Positions 61,473 through 64,000 of a stretch of 64,000 nt of DNA are shown piece by piece. The position numbers and the translations under genes were made by a program. The notes beneath the pieces were generated by a model. It was not told the DNA's origin, did not search any database, and saw only the letters and a program-made list of their open reading frames with translations. Source of the stretch: Eubacteriales bacterium (GTDB taxonomy: Bacteria > Bacillota > Clostridia > Lachnospirales > Lachnospiraceae); assembly GCA_030524135.1 (NCBI GenBank), contig JAUNHA010000003.1, forward strand, positions 24,060 through 88,059, given 5' to 3'. Positions within the stretch are counted from its first letter, which is position 1. Every line of letters begins with the position of its first letter.

Positions 61473-63725
61473 TCAGACGCCCGGTCCCACTGCCGCGCCG
61501 CCATCCGGTGCGATCACGGAGACTTCGCCGCCCGGTGTATTGGAATTGCTGTTCCCGCCAGGTCCTGAACTATTTGCCGTGGGTTCCGGATTTGTCGGGG
61601 CGATCACCGTTCCTCCCGGTGTCTGCGCCGTCGTCTCGGACGGCACATGTGCTGTCGGCTGGGTCGGTTCGATCACTGCCGGCTCATCGGAGATCGTCTC
61701 CGTCGGCCTGTTCGCGCTGCCGCCTGTGCCGTCAGGATTTACGCCATGTGTCGTCTCTTCGGACTGTGTCGGATTAACAGAGTGCGTTGGATTGACCGTA
61801 TGTCCCGTATCTCCCGGACGTGTCGTGTCCGTACTCTGCGACGGCCTTGCCGTCTCCGAAGGTCTCGGAGAGGTTCCGATCACATTTCCGTTATCATCCA
61901 CAAGCTCCGATCCCGCATCACCCTCCGTCGTCTCATCCGCAAGCGATGAAGGTCTCTCCGGTCTTGTCGGCACGATCTCGTTTCCGTCTTCATCGGTCGG
62001 CAGAATTACTTCTCCGTCTTCATCCGTCGGAAGAATGTAGTTGCCGTCCTCGTCGGTCTCGTATTCCTTCGTTCCGTGCTGTTTTTTTGTTTCATCCAGC
62101 TCCTCATCCTCTTCATCCTCTTCTTCGGATGCAGCCGAGGTCTTCGGCTTCTGGATCACGCCGTTGTCCGTACCGACGGATTCGATCGGCGTTCCTTCCT
62201 TGTAGAGGTTGGAATCCTCTTTTATCTTCTGCGAATACCTGAGTACAGCCTCCGACGGCTGATAGCTCTCATCCCCGAACAGGAACGCATGGAGCTTGAT
62301 TACATTCGACTCGAGCGTCGTCGGAACGACAAGCGATCCCTTGCCCGGAATATTTGCGTCTCCGCGCGACCACGGGAAGCCTCCGGTATCCACGATATTA
62401 TAGCGCGAGATGCCCTGCGCCATACGTACAAGATCCTCAAACGGAATATCGATCGCCACCATCGGGAAGCAGTCCACGAGAATGTTGTTCAGTACGGCAA
62501 AATCCGCCGTCTTCGCCTTTGCAAACAGCTTTTCGATGATCTCTCTCTGGCGCTCCGAACGCGCAAAATCCGAATCCATCAGACGCAGACGTCCGTAAGC
62601 CACGCACTGCACGCCGTCGAGATGCTGCTTTCCGGGAGACTTGAGCTGGTGCGAGCCGATGCCCGTGCTCTTTACCGTCTCCGTAATAAACGCGTTGATA
62701 TAGTAAAACTCCGCATTTGAAATATCCACATCGTCGATACCGCCGAGGATATTGATGCCGTGCGCCACCGCTTCCCAGTTGACCGTCACATAGTTCGTGA
62801 TGTTCAGGTCAAGGTTTTTGTTGAGCGCCGCGATCGCCTGCTCCGGTCCGCCCGAGGCATAAGCCTGGTTGATCTTCGCGTAGGCGTTGTTGGAATTAAT
62901 ATTCAGGTAGGTGTCGCGGAACACGGATACCAGCTTGATATCGCCCGTATCCTGATTGATGCTCGCGATCATGATGACATCCGAGTTGCCCCGGTTGACC
63001 CGTTCGTCACGGTTATCCACGCCGAATATGTAGAAATTCCAATAGCCTTCCATCTCCTTCTTCTTTTCCACGGAGAGGTTCGGGTTTTCCACCGCTTCCC
63101 TGCTGACATTCGGATGGTTCATAAGGCTGAAGGTCCGGAGAATATAGCCGTATCCGAAGATCAGGCACAGCGTAAACACCTCCACGACCGCCCAGATGAT
63201 CGCCTTTTTGATACGGGATCTCTTTTTCTGTTCCTTTTCCCGCTTTAACTGGCGCTGATCAACTGTGCTGCCCGGGGTGTTGAGCTCTCTCGGCCCCTTC
63301 CTGCCGCCTGCCGCGCTATTCCGGGCGTTCTTTTTTCCTGACGTGCCTGTTCCAAAGCCCGCACCGAAGCCGTCTCTGTCCCTGCCGCCGTCAGCCTGCG
63401 CGCGCTTCCCGTTCTGCGGCGACATCGCCTGCCCGAGAAGCTTGTTTTCCATATCAAGATCTTCCGCGATCTCCGCGTCGTCCTGATCATTTCCCGTTCC
63501 GATCGACACATCGTCGAACAGATCAAGCTCATCGAAATCATCATCCTCGTAATCGTCATCGAGGTAGCCTTCATCGAGGTCGTCTTCCTTCCGGAAGCGT
63601 GCACCGGAAGAAACGCGGGAAGCATTCCCCGCGGCGCGGCTGCCGCGCGTTCCATTCCCCGGGCGGCCGTTTCCGTCTCCGGAAGAAATCCCGCTGTGTT
63701 TTCCAAATCCGTCTTCTATGCTCAT
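61473..63725 (-). CDS. LytR-CpsA-Psr (LCP) family cell-wall glycopolymer ligase
   Basis: A 750-residue membrane protein that probably attaches teichoic-acid-like or capsular polymers to peptidoglycan. The cytoplasmic N-terminus (1-170) is acidic and low-complexity. One membrane helix follows (about 174-196). The LCP domain (about 228-430) has FYIFGVDNRDE, RGNSDVIMIASI, VSVFRDT and YGRLRLMDSDFARSERQREI, with Arg and Asp active-site residues. The C-terminal 230 residues have three TDEDG-type 10-residue repeats and then a Thr/Pro/Ser tail. It follows a sugar transferase, fitting cell-surface polymer assembly. Confidence 0.94.
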   Translation of the reverse strand: MSIEDGFGKHSGISSGDGNGRPGNGTRGSRAAGNASRVSSGARFRKEDDLDEGYLDDDYEDDDFDELDLFDDVSIGTGNDQDDAEIAEDLDMENKLLGQAMSPQNGKRAQADGGRDRDGFGAGFGTGTSGKKNARNSAAGGRKGPRELNTPGSTVDQRQLKREKEQKKRSRIKKAIIWAVVEVFTLCLIFGYGYILRTFSLMNHPNVSREAVENPNLSVEKKKEMEGYWNFYIFGVDNRDERVNRGNSDVIMIASINQDTGDIKLVSVFRDTYLNINSNNAYAKINQAYASGGPEQAIAALNKNLDLNITNYVTVNWEAVAHGINILGGIDDVDISNAEFYYINAFITETVKSTGIGSHQLKSPGKQHLDGVQCVAYGRLRLMDSDFARSERQREIIEKLFAKAKTADFAVLNNILVDCFPMVAIDIPFEDLVRMAQGISRYNIVDTGGFPWSRGDANIPGKGSLVVPTTLESNVIKLHAFLFGDESYQPSEAVLRYSQKIKEDSNLYKEGTPIESVGTDNGVIQKPKTSAASEEEDEEDEELDETKKQHGTKEYETDEDGNYILPTDEDGEVILPTDEDGNEIVPTRPERPSSLADETTEGDAGSELVDDNGNVIGTSPRPSETARPSQSTDTTRPGDTGHTVNPTHSVNPTQSEETTHGVNPDGTGGSANRPTETISDEPAVIEPTQPTAHVPSETTAQTPGGTVIAPTNPEPTANSSGPGGNSNSNTPGGEVSVIAPDGGAAVGPGV

Positions 63726-63760
63726 ATCGTCGTTTCCTTTAAGCCGTTTTCTCCGTCCCG

Positions 63761-64000
63761 TCAGTACGCGTTCTTAAATCCCTTGAACAGCGTCATGAAC
63801 AGGATCTTGATATCAAGTCCGAGCGACCAGTTTTCAATATAGTACAGATCGTATTCTATCCGTTTCTGGATCGATGTGTCTCCCCGGTAGCCGTTTACCT
63901 GCGCCCAGCCTGTCATGCCGGGCCTTACCTGATGCTTTATCATATAGCGCGGGATCTCCTCCCGGAACTTTTCCACAAACTGCGGCCGTTCGGGACGCGG
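63761..64000 (-). CDS. Bacterial sugar transferase (undecaprenyl-phosphate type), C-terminal part
   Basis: The last 79 codons of a gene that enters from beyond the window edge. The visible sequence includes [25 protein letters not shown] and [20 protein letters not shown], characteristic of enzymes such as WbaP/PssY that start polysaccharide or capsule synthesis by loading sugar phosphate onto undecaprenyl phosphate. The upstream membrane domains are not in the window. It lies 35 bases before the LCP gene, with which it is probably co-transcribed. Confidence 0.9.
   Translation of the reverse strand, partial: PRPERPQFVEKFREEIPRYMIKHQVRPGMTGWAQVNGYRGDTSIQKRIEYDLYYIENWSLGLDIKILFMTLFKGFKNAY

Overview
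The window looks like a chromosome segment of a low-to-mid GC Clostridia member, probably a Lachnospiraceae-type gut Firmicute. This is inferred from gene content and not tested by phylogeny: a zinc-type S14, an L17 with an internal insertion, RNase Y, DnaD and DnaI/DnaC-type replication proteins, an ECF transporter module followed by truA, a FeoB-associated Cys-rich protein, a CIRCE-controlled clpB, and a TPP riboswitch with a Gram-positive style terminator. Nearly all genes are on the minus strand, so transcription mostly runs from high to low coordinates. No rRNA, tRNA, CRISPR array, insertion sequence or prophage was seen.

Positions 1-6.5 kb hold a thiamin salvage unit: a TPP riboswitch, thiW (ECF substrate-binding protein) and one polypeptide joining ThiM, ThiE and ThiD. 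Next to it is ecfA1-ecfT-ecfA2-truA, which can energise ThiW. Positions 6.5-9.3 kb are an insert between this block and rplQ. The insert has a plus-strand AAA ATPase (DUF4143 type) behind short tandem repeats, a nitroreductase and a hypoxanthine-DNA glycosylase-like gene. Positions 9.4-25.8 kb are the complete S10-spc-alpha ribosomal supercluster, from rpsJ to rplQ, with secY, adk, map, infA and rpoA. It has a promoter and a structured leader before rpsJ and an internal promoter before rpmJ.

Positions 25.8-39.2 kb carry a secreted cell-wall-binding repeat protein, a plus-strand methyltransferase, a replication operon (dnaD, dnaC-like, prs, acyltransferase) preceded by DnaA-box-like sites, murC, a class A penicillin-binding protein and rny. 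Positions 39.5-43.1 kb are a ferrous iron system (two feoA, feoB and a Cys-rich small protein) divergent from a DtxR-family regulator, with three copies of a GTTAG-N6-CTAAC palindrome. Positions 43.2-49.1 kb hold cstA, a small membrane protein, a YgjP-like metallopeptidase, and a metal efflux operon (HMA protein, ArsR/SmtB regulator, CadA-type ATPase) with a matching operator.

Positions 49.2-64 kb hold glycerate kinase, a 2-hydroxyacid dehydrogenase, clpB, a modular lipoprotein, rarA, udk, an RlmD-type methyltransferase, a second lipoprotein, an HtrA protease, an LCP cell-wall ligase with long disordered tails, and the end of a sugar-phosphate transferase cut by the window edge. I found no clear new multi-gene system. 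The most unusual items are the repeat-flanked ATPase insert, the ThiM-ThiE-ThiD fusion, a probable leaderless ecfA1 transcript, repeats inside the spc operon, the S10 tail, and the DtxR operator set.
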